A stretch of DNA of 64,000 bases from Flavobacterium sp. 9R (GTDB lineage: Bacteria; Bacteroidota; Bacteroidia; Flavobacteriales; Flavobacteriaceae): assembly GCF_902506345.1 (NCBI RefSeq), contig NZ_LR733413.1:2602617-2666616 (forward strand). The letters run 5' to 3'. The translations under genes and the position numbers were made by a program. Below the pieces are notes generated by a model. The model worked only from the letters and a program-made list of their open reading frames with translations, had not been told where the DNA came from and searched no databases. Positions 1-8,591 of the stretch are shown piece after piece (positions within the stretch are counted from its first letter, which is position 1; each line of letters opens with the position of its first letter).

Positions 1-1876
1 ATTGCTTAAATTGCTGTAATTTATCTTGAAGTTCTTCCTTATATAGTTTATCATTTAATTCTTTTAATTCGTCTAATAACTTTTTATTCTTATCTAAAGC
101 ATCCGTAACTTTATCTAATCTTTTTTCTAAAGATTCTTTGGTTTTGTCATTAGCATCCTTCTTATCTTGATTTAAATTTTCTTTGATTTTTTCAGAAAAA
201 TTTTTCATCAACTGATCTTGTGCTTCTTGTTTTTTGATGAAATCATTGATCATTTGTTGGTCCTTAAACTCTAAATCTTTCTTCTCTTTATCTGATTTAT
301 TTAGCTTATCAATATCAGAAAATTGTTTAGACTGATTCTTTAGCGTTTTTGCTAAACTATTCAAATTAGAATTTTGATTCTCAATCAAAGCATCCTGCTG
401 TTCAATTTCAGTACTTATACGATTACTAAAAACAGAAGAACGAACACTTTTAAAATTATGAAGTATATCATTATCAAAAATCTCAAAGTAAAAATCATAA
501 GCAACACCTTGATTAACTTTTAAATTACCAGGAAAAGAAAAAACAAATTGATCAAAAACTCCTGTATTAGTAGTTAATGTTCCACGTGTGGCAGTAGCAG
601 GTTTTCCTTTTTCATAATAAACAATTTGAAGTTTAGAAAAGCCATAATCATCTGCAATTTTACCAATAAAGAAACTCTTATCAACCTTAAGACTGTCGGG
701 AGCTTGTTGTACATCTATGGAAGGAAACTGGTCTTTTACTATAGCTATCTGATATTGTAATTTTTCGAAGTTTTTAAGATTACTATTAGATGTAATTACT
801 TGATATTCTGTATTTTGATTTATTTTTTTTGCAAAAACAAAAGAATTATCATTAGCTACAAATTTTGATGACATTTTATTTGAATTAAAAACTATAGATT
901 CAGTTGAAGAACCAATAATTTTCCATTCCACTAGAGTTCCTTCGGGTATAACCGCATTACCAGTACCCTTGATTATTTGCGTTTTTCTTTTTAAGTAATT
1001 GGGAAAAGTTAACTTCATTTCAAAACTAGAAATTGTAGGCACAGAAACGACATTTAACTCATAATCGGGTGAAATAACAGTATTAGCCTCTAGATGAAAA
1101 AAGACTGTTTCTGAAGGGGAATTGATTTTGTATTGAAAAATACCCGAGCCATTGTTCTCCATAAAATAACTTTCATCCCCTATAAAAAGAAGAATATTTT
1201 CAGGTAAAATTGAGCCTTCCGCTTTAACTTTCAGAACAAAATCACTATTCTGTTGTACAACCAAATTAGGATTAAGAATAACTAAATTAAAAGGTGCGGG
1301 CTTAATAAATGATGCCTTGTAGTGAATAACACGATTTAAACTTTGAGAAATAACGCTACTGTTGCCAGAAATAAAAAAAAGTAAAAGGAAAACTAAAGGA
1401 ATTAAAGCTATAGGAAGATAACGCTTATTCTCACCAAAGTTTATAGCTCTACCAAATGGAATAGGTGCTAAATTTTGAGACTTTTGTTCAATTGAAGCAT
1501 ATAAAAGTTCTGAACCAGCGTTTGAATTCTGTGATAACTGGAGAAAATTAAGTAGTTTATCACTCACCTCTGGGAAATGACTACCAATAATCTTAGATGC
1601 CTCAAGGTAAGAAATTCCTTCTTTCAACTTAAAAAGTTTAAAAATTGGAAATGCAATAAAACGAGTTAGCAAATAAACTTCAACAAGGATAAATGTCCAA
1701 AACAAAAACGTTCTAGCCGCTGGTTGCAACCATAAAAAGTATTCGATAAAAAGCGTAAATAAGAAATACAAAAGACCAAAACCAATGAATAATAATGTTC
1801 CACGCAAAAGTTCATTAGTGTAAAACTTCTTTATAAAAGCTTCTAATTTTTGATATATGATAGTAGATGTATTCAC
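1..1876 (-). CDS. DUF4175-type membrane protein, 5' part only (runs off the left edge)
   Basis: An open frame of 625 codons enters from the left edge on the minus strand, so the C-terminus is missing. The most plausible start is the GTG at 1874-1876; an in-frame TAG lies about 25 nt upstream, just after a -7-like TACTTTTA. The N-terminus has two closely spaced hydrophobic segments (about residues 26-70) and a third near 150-168. A long beta-rich extracytoplasmic stretch follows, and from about residue 485 to the edge a highly charged K/D/E/Q coiled-coil region. This layout matches the large DUF4175 proteins of flavobacteria (usually about 1,100 residues), whose function is unknown. It is divergent from gltX. 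The family call rests on architecture and general resemblance. Confidence 0.7.
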   Translation of the reverse strand, partial: MNTSTIIYQKLEAFIKKFYTNELLRGTLLFIGFGLLYFLFTLFIEYFLWLQPAARTFLFWTFILVEVYLLTRFIAFPIFKLFKLKEGISYLEASKIIGSHFPEVSDKLLNFLQLSQNSNAGSELLYASIEQKSQNLAPIPFGRAINFGENKRYLPIALIPLVFLLLFFISGNSSVISQSLNRVIHYKASFIKPAPFNLVILNPNLVVQQNSDFVLKVKAEGSILPENILLFIGDESYFMENNGSGIFQYKINSPSETVFFHLEANTVISPDYELNVVSVPTISSFEMKLTFPNYLKRKTQIIKGTGNAVIPEGTLVEWKIIGSSTESIVFNSNKMSSKFVANDNSFVFAKKINQNTEYQVITSNSNLKNFEKLQYQIAIVKDQFPSIDVQQAPDSLKVDKSFFIGKIADDYGFSKLQIVYYEKGKPATATRGTLTTNTGVFDQFVFSFPGNLKVNQGVAYDFYFEIFDNDILHNFKSVRSSVFSNRISTEIEQQDALIENQNSNLNSLAKTLKNQSKQFSDIDKLNKSDKEKKDLEFKDQQMINDFIKKQEAQDQLMKNFSEKIKENLNQDKKDANDKTKESLEKRLDKVTDALDKNKKLLDELKELNDKLYKEELQDKLQQFKQ

Positions 1877-1995
1877 AATAATTAAAATTGATGATATAAC
1901 CTATAAAAGTACAATTTTATATGAATTACAAAGTTAAAAGACCATCAAAAACATGGTATATAGCTCATGTAAAATCATAAAGGAGACTAAAATCG

Positions 1996-2003
1996 TATAT
2001 TTG
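1996..2003 (+). promoter_or_regulatory. -7 promoter element of gltX
   Basis: TATATTTG matches the Bacteroidota -7 consensus TAnnTTTG. It lies 18 nt before the chosen gltX ATG and downstream of the longer upstream ATG, which argues against the longer start. No clear -33 box was seen. Confidence 0.6.
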
Positions 2004-2021
2004 CAAAAAAATATTGAAAAA

Positions 2022-3536
2022 ATGTCAAAACCAGTACGCGTGCGGTTTGCACCAAGTCCAACAGGACCATTACATATTGGTGGTGTAAGAACTGCCCTTT
2101 TTAACTACTTATTTGCAAAAAAAAATAATGGAACTTTCTATTTGAGAATAGAAGATACAGATCAAACACGTTTTGTTGAAGGTGCGGAAGAATATATAAT
2201 GGAAGCACTTGACTGGTTAGGAATTGCGCCAGAAGAAACCGTTGGAAAAAACGAAAAATTTGGACCCTACAGACAAAGCGAAAGAAAAGAATTGTACAAA
2301 CAATATGCTGATCAATTAATAGCATCAGGTAATGCCTATTATGCTTTTGATACTGCAGAAGCATTAGATACGATAAGGAAACAATACGAAGCTGAAGGTA
2401 AAACATTTATATACAATCATACTATTCGTGAAAAACTGGATACATCTCTAGTTATATCAAAAGAAGAAACAGAAAAAAGAATAGCTGACAAAGAAGATTT
2501 TGTTATACGTTTTAAAACACCGATAGATGAAACATTACATCTAAAAGATAGTATTCGTGGTGATGTAAAATTTGAAACTAGTCTATTGGATGATAAAGTA
2601 CTTTTTAAAAGTGATGGAATGCCAACCTATCATTTAGCAAACATTGTAGATGATCATTTAATGGAAACGTCACACGTAATTAGAGGTGAAGAATGGCTAC
2701 CATCAATGCCGTTACATGTTATGTTGTACCGTGCCTTTGGATGGGAAGCTCCAGAATTTGCACATTTACCATTAATTCTAAAACCAATTGGAAATGGTAA
2801 ATTATCTAAAAGAGATGGTGATAAAATGGGCTTTCCTGTGTTTCCATTAGAATGGAAAACAGAAGAAGGAATATCATCAGGATACAGAGAAAAAGGATTT
2901 TTCCCAGAAGCTGTTGTCAATTTTTTAGCGTTATTGGGATGGAATGACGGAACCGAAAAGGAATTATTTAGTTTAGAGGAATTAGCTGCAACTTTTGATT
3001 TAAAAAGGGTACATAAAGCAGGTGCAAAATTTGATCCTGAGAAAAACAAATGGTTCAATCACCAATATTTGATCCAAAAATGTGATGAAAAATTAGCGAA
3101 ACAATTTCAACTAATTGTTGCTGAGAATACTGGAAAAATTGAAGAAATAGAAATCAATAAATTGACCAGAATTGTTTCTTTAATCAAAGAAAGAGCTCAT
3201 TTCGTAAATGAATTTTGGGATTTAAGTGTTTTCTTTTTTGAAGCCCCTGATCAATATGATGAAAAAGCAGCAAAAAATTGGAAGGAAGAAACACCAGGAT
3301 TAATGCTTGAATTAATAAAAATCTTGGAAAATATAAAAGATTTTACCTCCAATACAATCGAAACAACCGTAAAAGATTGGATGACAGAAAATGAAATTGG
3401 AATGGGGAAAATTATGCAACCTTTCCGATTAAGTTTAGTTGGTGCATTAAAAGGTCCTCACCTATTCGATATTGTAGAACTAATTGGAAAAGAAGAAACC
3501 ATAAAAAGAATACAAAATGCAATTAAAACTTTGTAA
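2022..3536 (+). CDS. gltX: Glutamyl-tRNA synthetase
   Basis: Charges tRNA-Glu with glutamate in the cytoplasm (class I aminoacyl-tRNA synthetase). The 504-residue product begins MSKPVRVRFAPSPTGPLHIG; the ATP-binding HIGH-type motif is HIGG at residues 18-21 and the KMSKS-type motif is KLSKR at 260-264. Length is close to the family norm (E. coli 471). An ATG 69 nt upstream is also in frame, but it would lie before the TATATTTG promoter element, and the extra 23 residues do not look like GluRS, so the start at 2022 is preferred. A strong hairpin terminator follows. The window also encodes GlnRS, so glutaminylation here need not depend on misacylation by GluRS. Confidence 0.97.
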   Translation: MSKPVRVRFAPSPTGPLHIGGVRTALFNYLFAKKNNGTFYLRIEDTDQTRFVEGAEEYIMEALDWLGIAPEETVGKNEKFGPYRQSERKELYKQYADQLIASGNAYYAFDTAEALDTIRKQYEAEGKTFIYNHTIREKLDTSLVISKEETEKRIADKEDFVIRFKTPIDETLHLKDSIRGDVKFETSLLDDKVLFKSDGMPTYHLANIVDDHLMETSHVIRGEEWLPSMPLHVMLYRAFGWEAPEFAHLPLILKPIGNGKLSKRDGDKMGFPVFPLEWKTEEGISSGYREKGFFPEAVVNFLALLGWNDGTEKELFSLEELAATFDLKRVHKAGAKFDPEKNKWFNHQYLIQKCDEKLAKQFQLIVAENTGKIEEIEINKLTRIVSLIKERAHFVNEFWDLSVFFFEAPDQYDEKAAKNWKEETPGLMLELIKILENIKDFTSNTIETTVKDWMTENEIGMGKIMQPFRLSLVGALKGPHLFDIVELIGKEETIKRIQNAIKTL

Positions 3537-3571
3537 AAAATAGCTCTCCAAATGGAGAGCTATTTTTTTTT
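3535..3571 (+). terminator. Rho-independent terminator of gltX
   Basis: Nine-bp perfect stem (TAGCTCTCC with GGAGAGCTA), 4-nt loop, then nine T residues, starting a few bases after the gltX stop codon. Confidence 0.9.
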
Positions 3572-3626
3572 GTAACATTAAAAGTATTCTTACGTATAAA
3601 CAGTAACTAATCTTAAAAAAAGAATT

Positions 3627-4607
3627 ATGAATCCTATTTTAATTGTGTTACTAGTCTTCGGATTATTAATTTTATTGTCTTCCTTTTTTACTGTGAAACA
3701 ACAAACTAGTATTATTGTTGAACGCTTTGGAAAATTCCACAGTATAAGACAATCTGGTTTGCAACTAAAAATTCCATTAATTGATAGAATTGCAGGTCGT
3801 GTAAATCTAAAAATTCAACAACTAGATGTTATCATTGAAACTAAAACAAAGGATAATGTATTCGTTAAACTAAAAGTATCTGTTCAATTTATGGTGGTAA
3901 AAGAAACAGTTTATGATGCATTTTATAAACTAGAATTTCCACATGATCAAATAACATCCTATGTATTTGATGTTGTTCGCGCCGAAGTTCCTAAACTAAA
4001 ACTAGATGATGTTTTTGAAAGAAAAGATGACATTGCTATTGCCGTAAAAAGAGAGCTGAACGAAGCTATGACAACTTATGGATACACAATTATCAATACA
4101 TTGGTTACAGATATTGATCCTGATATTCAAGTAAAAAATGCCATGAACAGAATCAATGCAGCAGATAGAGAAAAAACAGTAGCAGAATTTGAAGCCGAAG
4201 CATCACGTATCCGAATTGTAGCAAAAGCACAAGCTGAAGCAGAAAGTAAAAAATTACAAGGACAAGGTATTGCAGATCAACGTAGAGAAATCGCACGAGG
4301 TTTAGTAGAAAGTGTGGATGTTTTAAACAAAGTGGGAATCAATTCACAAGAAGCATCAGCACTTATAGTAGTTACGCAACATTATGATACTTTACAAGCC
4401 ATTGGTGCTGATACAAATTCTAATTTGATTTTGTTGCCAAATTCACCACAAGCAGGAAGCGATATGCTAAATAATATGGTAGCTTCGTTCTCAGCTTCCA
4501 ATCAAGTTGGAGAAATGATGAAAAAAACAGAACGTATTAAACCAAAAGAAATTGTTAAACCGCAACCACCTGAAGAAACTCAAGAACCAAATTCAGAAGA
4601 AGTATAA
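3627..4607 (+). CDS. SPFH/Band 7 (stomatin-like) membrane protein
   Basis: A 326-residue stomatin/prohibitin-type protein resembling the QmcA/YbbK group. Residues 1-20 form one membrane anchor. The SPFH domain follows (the TSIIVERFGKFHS region at about 28-40 is typical), then an alanine/glutamate-rich helical stretch (about 170-220, VAEFEAEASRIRIVAKAQAEAE region) that in the family drives oligomerisation. The C-terminus is a hydrophilic proline/glutamate tail. Such proteins form large membrane-associated assemblies and often act with NfeD or FtsH-type partners, none of which is adjacent here. It is transcribed alone, with terminators on both sides. Confidence 0.92.
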   Translation: MNPILIVLLVFGLLILLSSFFTVKQQTSIIVERFGKFHSIRQSGLQLKIPLIDRIAGRVNLKIQQLDVIIETKTKDNVFVKLKVSVQFMVVKETVYDAFYKLEFPHDQITSYVFDVVRAEVPKLKLDDVFERKDDIAIAVKRELNEAMTTYGYTIINTLVTDIDPDIQVKNAMNRINAADREKTVAEFEAEASRIRIVAKAQAEAESKKLQGQGIADQRREIARGLVESVDVLNKVGINSQEASALIVVTQHYDTLQAIGADTNSNLILLPNSPQAGSDMLNNMVASFSASNQVGEMMKKTERIKPKEIVKPQPPEETQEPNSEEV

Positions 4608-4640
4608 TCAAAAAAAAGAGGCTTAGCGGCCTCTTTTTCT
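4608..4640. terminator. Bidirectional terminator between the SPFH gene and the DUF6327 gene
   Basis: AAGAGGC and GCCTCTT pair around a 6-nt loop, with an A-tract on the left and a T-tract on the right. It can therefore stop transcription from both converging genes. The stop codon of the minus-strand gene lies inside it. Confidence 0.85.
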
Positions 4641-4877
4641 ATTTATAAACCAACCAATAATATAGGGAATGGCTGTTTGTATGATTTGAACGTAATTTTT
4701 TGAAATGGTGGTTTTAAAAGAACCTAAATAACTATTAATTATATTCTGCGGTTCAAAACTCTCTTTGGTCTTTTGAACACTCAATAGTAATTTTTGATAA
4801 TGGATTTCTTTTTCTATTTTCAGAATTTCTAAATCACGATCAATATCTGCATAAGATGAATATTTTTTTGGTTCCAT
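4623..4877 (-). CDS. DUF6327-like small protein
   Basis: An 84-residue protein with a charged N-terminal half (the YADIDRDLEILKIEKEIHYQK region resembles DUF6327) and a hydrophobic segment near residues 66-78 (AIPYIIGWFI) before a basic tail. It is the last gene of a three-gene operon with the holin-like gene (2 nt gap) and the YtxH gene. The set resembles the E. coli YqjD-YqjE-YqjK membrane cassette in size, order and membrane topology; this comparison is an inference. Function unknown. Confidence 0.75.
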   Translation of the reverse strand: MEPKKYSSYADIDRDLEILKIEKEIHYQKLLLSVQKTKESFEPQNIINSYLGSFKTTISKNYVQIIQTAIPYIIGWFINRKRGR

Positions 4878-4879
4878 AA

Positions 4880-5230
4880 TTAATCGTTAAAAAAGATTTC
4901 TGAAAACTTCTCTAAAATAGGTCCTTCGACAATTTTATCTTTAATCAAAAACAAACCAAAAGTTATCAAAAGATAAAAAGAGCCAACAGCTAAGAAACCT
5001 AAAGCATTATTATCTAAATACTTACCAATGGCTAAAGCGGCTGCAATAGAACAAAATAACATAACCATTGAGAAACATAGAAGTATCAACGAAAACTTCA
5101 GAATCATGGTTGTGGACTTCATAGTTACTTTGAAGCCCCAAAGTTTGTAGTAAGCAGCATTGCTTTCTATATATGCTTGGAGTTGCTCTTGAATGTCTTC
5201 TGTCTTTTCTTTAAGTTCGTCTAATGCCAT
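4880..5230 (-). CDS. Holin-superfamily-like membrane protein (Phage_holin_3_6 / YqjE type)
   Basis: A 116-residue protein with a short amphipathic N-terminus (about 1-40) and two adjacent transmembrane segments (about 43-68 and 76-98). This is the pattern of the Phage_holin_3_6 (former DUF1469, YqjE-like) family. Despite the name, members are chromosomal envelope proteins rather than lysis proteins, and nothing phage-like is nearby. Middle gene of the YtxH operon: 11 nt after the YtxH gene and 2 nt before the DUF6327 gene. Confidence 0.8.
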   Translation of the reverse strand: MALDELKEKTEDIQEQLQAYIESNAAYYKLWGFKVTMKSTTMILKFSLILLCFSMVMLFCSIAAALAIGKYLDNNALGFLAVGSFYLLITFGLFLIKDKIVEGPILEKFSEIFFND

Positions 5231-5241
5231 AATAGAAAGAA

Positions 5242-5571
5242 TTATTTTTGAAATTTAGCATTCTTTAATTTTAGAGCTGCCAATTTTTCTTCTAGTAATG
5301 TAATCAAGTCTTCAGTTTTATGACTTGCAGTAGAAACAAAATTTTCGAAATTTTCATCGAAATTGTCTTTTGTTAAAAAAGCCTTTTCAACAATTTTTTC
5401 AGAAACCTCAGAAAACTTTTCATTTAAATTTTCTTTAGCTTCATCAACTCCTTCACGAATTTTTCTTCTTGTATTAGTTCCTTTGTCGGGAGCAAATAAA
5501 ATTCCGATTCCTGCTCCAATAGCAGCTCCTGTTAAAAGTGCTAAAATGGTATTTCCAGTGTTACTTGCCAT
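5242..5571 (-). CDS. YtxH domain-containing protein
   Basis: A 109-residue protein. The glycine/alanine-rich segment at residues 9-28 (ILALLTGAAIGAGIGILFAP) is the YtxH signature: a short membrane helix followed by a basic stretch and a long amphipathic helix (about 38-105) rich in K and E. YtxH proteins are general-stress or envelope-associated proteins of unknown biochemistry. It is the first gene of the cassette, and the AT-rich region upstream (5572-5819) should hold its promoter. Confidence 0.85.
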   Translation of the reverse strand: MASNTGNTILALLTGAAIGAGIGILFAPDKGTNTRRKIREGVDEAKENLNEKFSEVSEKIVEKAFLTKDNFDENFENFVSTASHKTEDLITLLEEKLAALKLKNAKFQK

Positions 5572-5818
5572 GATACTTAAAAATTAGTGTTATTAAATAT
5601 AAAGATACTACTTTATTAACAAAACAAAGTTAATAACGTGTAAAACTATTAAAAAGGGTAGTTAAAATTAAAATAAAGCCTCTATTTTAAAGAAAATTTA
5701 AAAGACATAAATTGAGTCGAAGAAATAAAAAAAATGTCTTAAAATTAATTTATGAAAGTCATTTTTAATAATAAAAATTAATTATTTAACATAAAACAAT
5801 AGAAATTATTAATAATAA

Positions 5819-5846
5819 AAAAGCATCCCAATAAAGGATGCTTTCT
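5819..5846 (-). terminator. Terminator of glnS
   Basis: AAAGCATCC and GGATGCTTT pair perfectly around a 7-nt loop. The minus-strand transcript continues into a T-rich tract, and the glnS stop codon lies 27 nt upstream. Confidence 0.85.
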
Positions 5847-5872
5847 ATAATAAAAACTTATACTTTAAAATC

Positions 5873-7912
5873 TTAAATTAAAGTTTGAAATTGATTCAAA
5901 TGAACAACATCATTCTGTAAATTATGAATAACGATTTCACGAACCAAAGTAGATTGACTTTTTAGAGACATCGTATACAATTTTTGTAACGCTTCAGATT
6001 CTATATCTTTAAAAGATACTTTATTTGAATATTTCAAAATTAAATTAGAAAACAATAATGCATTATTATCATTTTTGATGTTCTTGGTTACTGTTTGAGT
6101 CAATAAACTATAATTATCAATACTTTCAATATTATTAACAATGGAAGCTAGCAAAGTAGAAGCTACATTATTATCTTTTTCTTTTACGTATTTGTTAATT
6201 TCTTTTTGAGTATTCATCAAAAGATTTGCTTCTTTTTTGTCTTTCTCTTCCCAAGCATCTTTCAAACCAACTGTTTTGTTAAACACTAATTTTGTTGCAG
6301 TTGCATCTTTATCAACAGAAAAATAACCCAATCTTTGGAATTGATAATGCGTACCAGAAACTGCTTCTTGTAAACTTGGTTCTACAAAACCAGTTACAAT
6401 TTGCAAAGAAGAAGGATTTACAAATTCTAAGAAACTTTTCTCTTTATGACTATCAGGTGCTTCATCGGTAAATAAACGATCATACAAACGAACTTCTGCT
6501 TCAATAGCGTGATTAATAGCAACCCAATGAAGCGTTCCAGCTACTTTACGTTTGCTGGCTTCACTCCCACTTCCACTCAAAGAATCCGTGTCATAAGTAA
6601 CGTGGATTTCTTTTATCGAACCGTCAGAATTCTTAACAACAGACTCACCCTTAATAATATAACCATTTTTTAAACGTACTTCATTACCAATGCTTAATCT
6701 GAAAAATTTAGCTGGAGCCACTTCAAGAAAATCTTCTTTTTCAATGTATAATTCACGTGAGAAAGGAACTTTTCTAAAACCAGCAGTTTCATCTTCTTGA
6801 TTATTTTCAGCGTCTAACCATTCTACTTTGTCTTCTGGATAATTGGTAATAACCAATTTAACAGGATCCAAAACAGCCATTACTCTAGGTGCTTTTTTAT
6901 TCAAATCTTCTCGTAAACAGAAGTCTAATAAAGAAATATCAATGATGTTTTCACGTTTAGCAACACCTATAGTATCACAAAATTTACGAATAGAAGCAGC
7001 GGTATACCCTCTTCTACGTAAACCTGAAATAGTAGGCATTCTTGGATCATCCCAACCATTAACTACTTTATCTTGAACCAATTGTAATAATTTTCGTTTG
7101 CTCATAACGGTATAATTCAAGTTCAAACGAGCAAATTCATATTGATGAGGTCTTACTTTATTGGTATCATAAATTTGATCCAAAAACCAGTCATACAATT
7201 CACGATGCATTACAAATTCCAAAGTACAAATAGAGTGAGAAATTTGTTCCAAATAATCGCTTTCACCATGAGCATAATCATACATAGGGTAAATATTCCA
7301 GTCATTACCTGTACGATGATGATGGCGATGTAAAATTCTGTACATCAATGGATCACGCATCAACATATTAGTAGAAGCCATGTCTATTTTGGCTCTCAAA
7401 ACATGACTTCCTTCCGGAAAATCACCATTTTTCATGCCTTCAAATAACTGAAGATTTTCTTCAATCGTACGATTTCTATAAGGTCCATCAACACCAGGTT
7501 GCGTTGGAGTTCCTTTTTGAGCGGCCATTTCTTCAGAAGTTTGGCTATCTACATAAGCTTTTCCTTTCTTAATCAAAACAATAGCCCAATCATACAATTG
7601 CTGAAAATAATCAGAAGAATACAATTCTTCAGACCAATTAAAACCTAACCATTTTATATCTTCTTTGATAGCATCTACGTATTCTTGCTCTTCTTTTGCA
7701 GGATTCGTATCATCAAATCGAAGATTAACTGGGGCATTATATTTTAAACCTAAACCAAAATTGAGACAAATAGATTTGGCATGGCCAATGTGTAAATAAC
7801 CATTAGGTTCGGGTGGAAAACGGAAGCGTAATTGCTCTTTAGGAAAACCATTAGCAATACTATCTTCAATGATTTGTTCTATAAAATGAAGTGATTTTTC
7901 TTCTGCAGCCAT
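5873..7912 (-). CDS. glnS: Glutaminyl-tRNA synthetase with C-terminal extension
   Basis: Charges tRNA-Gln with glutamine. The HIGH motif is at residues 41-44 (PNGYLHIGHAKS) and the KMSKS-type motif MSKRK lies near residue 270. The catalytic core and the two anticodon-binding beta-barrels fill about 1-560, as in E. coli GlnRS (554 residues). About 115 more residues follow, mainly helical and polar. In some bacteria GlnRS carries a YqeY-type C-terminal domain related to GatB tails, and database entries often use that fusion name; the residues here do not obviously confirm YqeY. A TAACTTTG (-7 type) lies 20 nt upstream of the ATG, at 7932-7939. Divergent from folB. Confidence 0.96.
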   Translation of the reverse strand: MAAEEKSLHFIEQIIEDSIANGFPKEQLRFRFPPEPNGYLHIGHAKSICLNFGLGLKYNAPVNLRFDDTNPAKEEQEYVDAIKEDIKWLGFNWSEELYSSDYFQQLYDWAIVLIKKGKAYVDSQTSEEMAAQKGTPTQPGVDGPYRNRTIEENLQLFEGMKNGDFPEGSHVLRAKIDMASTNMLMRDPLMYRILHRHHHRTGNDWNIYPMYDYAHGESDYLEQISHSICTLEFVMHRELYDWFLDQIYDTNKVRPHQYEFARLNLNYTVMSKRKLLQLVQDKVVNGWDDPRMPTISGLRRRGYTAASIRKFCDTIGVAKRENIIDISLLDFCLREDLNKKAPRVMAVLDPVKLVITNYPEDKVEWLDAENNQEDETAGFRKVPFSRELYIEKEDFLEVAPAKFFRLSIGNEVRLKNGYIIKGESVVKNSDGSIKEIHVTYDTDSLSGSGSEASKRKVAGTLHWVAINHAIEAEVRLYDRLFTDEAPDSHKEKSFLEFVNPSSLQIVTGFVEPSLQEAVSGTHYQFQRLGYFSVDKDATATKLVFNKTVGLKDAWEEKDKKEANLLMNTQKEINKYVKEKDNNVASTLLASIVNNIESIDNYSLLTQTVTKNIKNDNNALLFSNLILKYSNKVSFKDIESEALQKLYTMSLKSQSTLVREIVIHNLQNDVVHLNQFQTLI

Positions 7913-8054
7913 TATATTGAAATTTGAACGGCAAAGTTATCAAAATTGTTGAGGAATCTAGATATAATAGGGTTCTTTATTTATTTATTCCACTAAAAAA
8001 ACAAAAGAATTTGTACTTTTAACGCAAGAAAAAAATACTTTATTTCATCAAATA

Positions 8055-8411
8055 ATGGGCAAAATTAAACTAAAAAATATACGCACCTTTTCTTATCACG
8101 GTTGTCTGATTGAAGAATCAAAAATAGGTTCAGATTACCGAGTTGATTTAGAAATTGAAACCAATTTAACACAATCTGCGCTATCAGACAAATTAAATGA
8201 TACCGTAGATTATGTATTATTGAACCGAATTGTGGTTGAAGAAATGGCAATTAGAGCGGAATTATTGGAAAATGTAGCTCATAGAATCATTGTTCGTGCT
8301 ATGAATGAAGCTCCGACTATTACAAAAATTGAGGTTGAAGTTTCAAAAATAAATCCTCCTATTGGTGGTGATGTAGAAGCGGTTACCATAGTTATGAGTA
8401 AAACACGCTAA
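8055..8411 (+). CDS. folB: Dihydroneopterin aldolase
   Basis: Folate biosynthesis: converts 7,8-dihydroneopterin to 6-hydroxymethyl-dihydropterin and glycolaldehyde. The 118-residue protein shows the family hallmarks: KIKLKNIRTFSYHGCLIEE at the N-terminus with the conserved YHG, the LNDTVDY segment in the middle, and KINPPIGGDVEAVTIVMSK at the end with the conserved lysine and PP. Length matches the family (about 120). It is transcribed alone, divergent from glnS, with tRNA-Cys downstream on the same strand. Confidence 0.94.
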   Translation: MGKIKLKNIRTFSYHGCLIEESKIGSDYRVDLEIETNLTQSALSDKLNDTVDYVLLNRIVVEEMAIRAELLENVAHRIIVRAMNEAPTITKIEVEVSKINPPIGGDVEAVTIVMSKTR

Positions 8412-8472
8412 TAAATTTCAAAAATTGAAAGACCAAAAGAAAAGGGATTCTCTTTTTATTTAGAATCTGAAA

Positions 8473-8503
8473 TTTGCTTTTTGGAATTTTTGTATTACAT
8501 TTG
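8473..8503 (+). promoter_or_regulatory. Promoter of tRNA-Cys
   Basis: A consensus Bacteroidota housekeeping promoter: TTTG at 8473-8476, exactly 19 nt, then TACATTTG at 8496-8503. The mature tRNA begins 17 nt after the -7 element. Confidence 0.85.
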
Positions 8504-8520
8504 CAATCCGTTTAAACAAT

Positions 8521-8591
8521 GGCGTCGTGGCCGAGCGGCTAGGCTGGGCTCTGCAAAAGCTCCTACTCCGGTTCGAATCCGGACGATGCCT
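8521..8591 (+). tRNA. tRNA-Cys (GCA)
   Basis: Cloverleaf folded by eye. The acceptor arms GGCGTCG and CGATGCC form seven pairs with one G-U; the discriminator base is T8591. The D-arm is GCC/GGC. The anticodon stem GGGCT/AGCTC encloses loop CTGCAAA with anticodon GCA, and the T-arm has the TTCGAAT loop. CCA is not encoded. The 3' end of this gene is the parent sequence of the repeat array that follows. Confidence 0.97.

Noticed and set aside
1953..2021. 23-residue N-terminal extension of GltX from an upstream ATG
   Set aside because: The extension precedes and includes the TATATTTG promoter element and has no GluRS-like sequence.
4880..5230. Prophage lysis gene because of the holin family name
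   Set aside because: The family is chromosomal in most bacteria; the neighbours are envelope stress genes and no phage genes occur.
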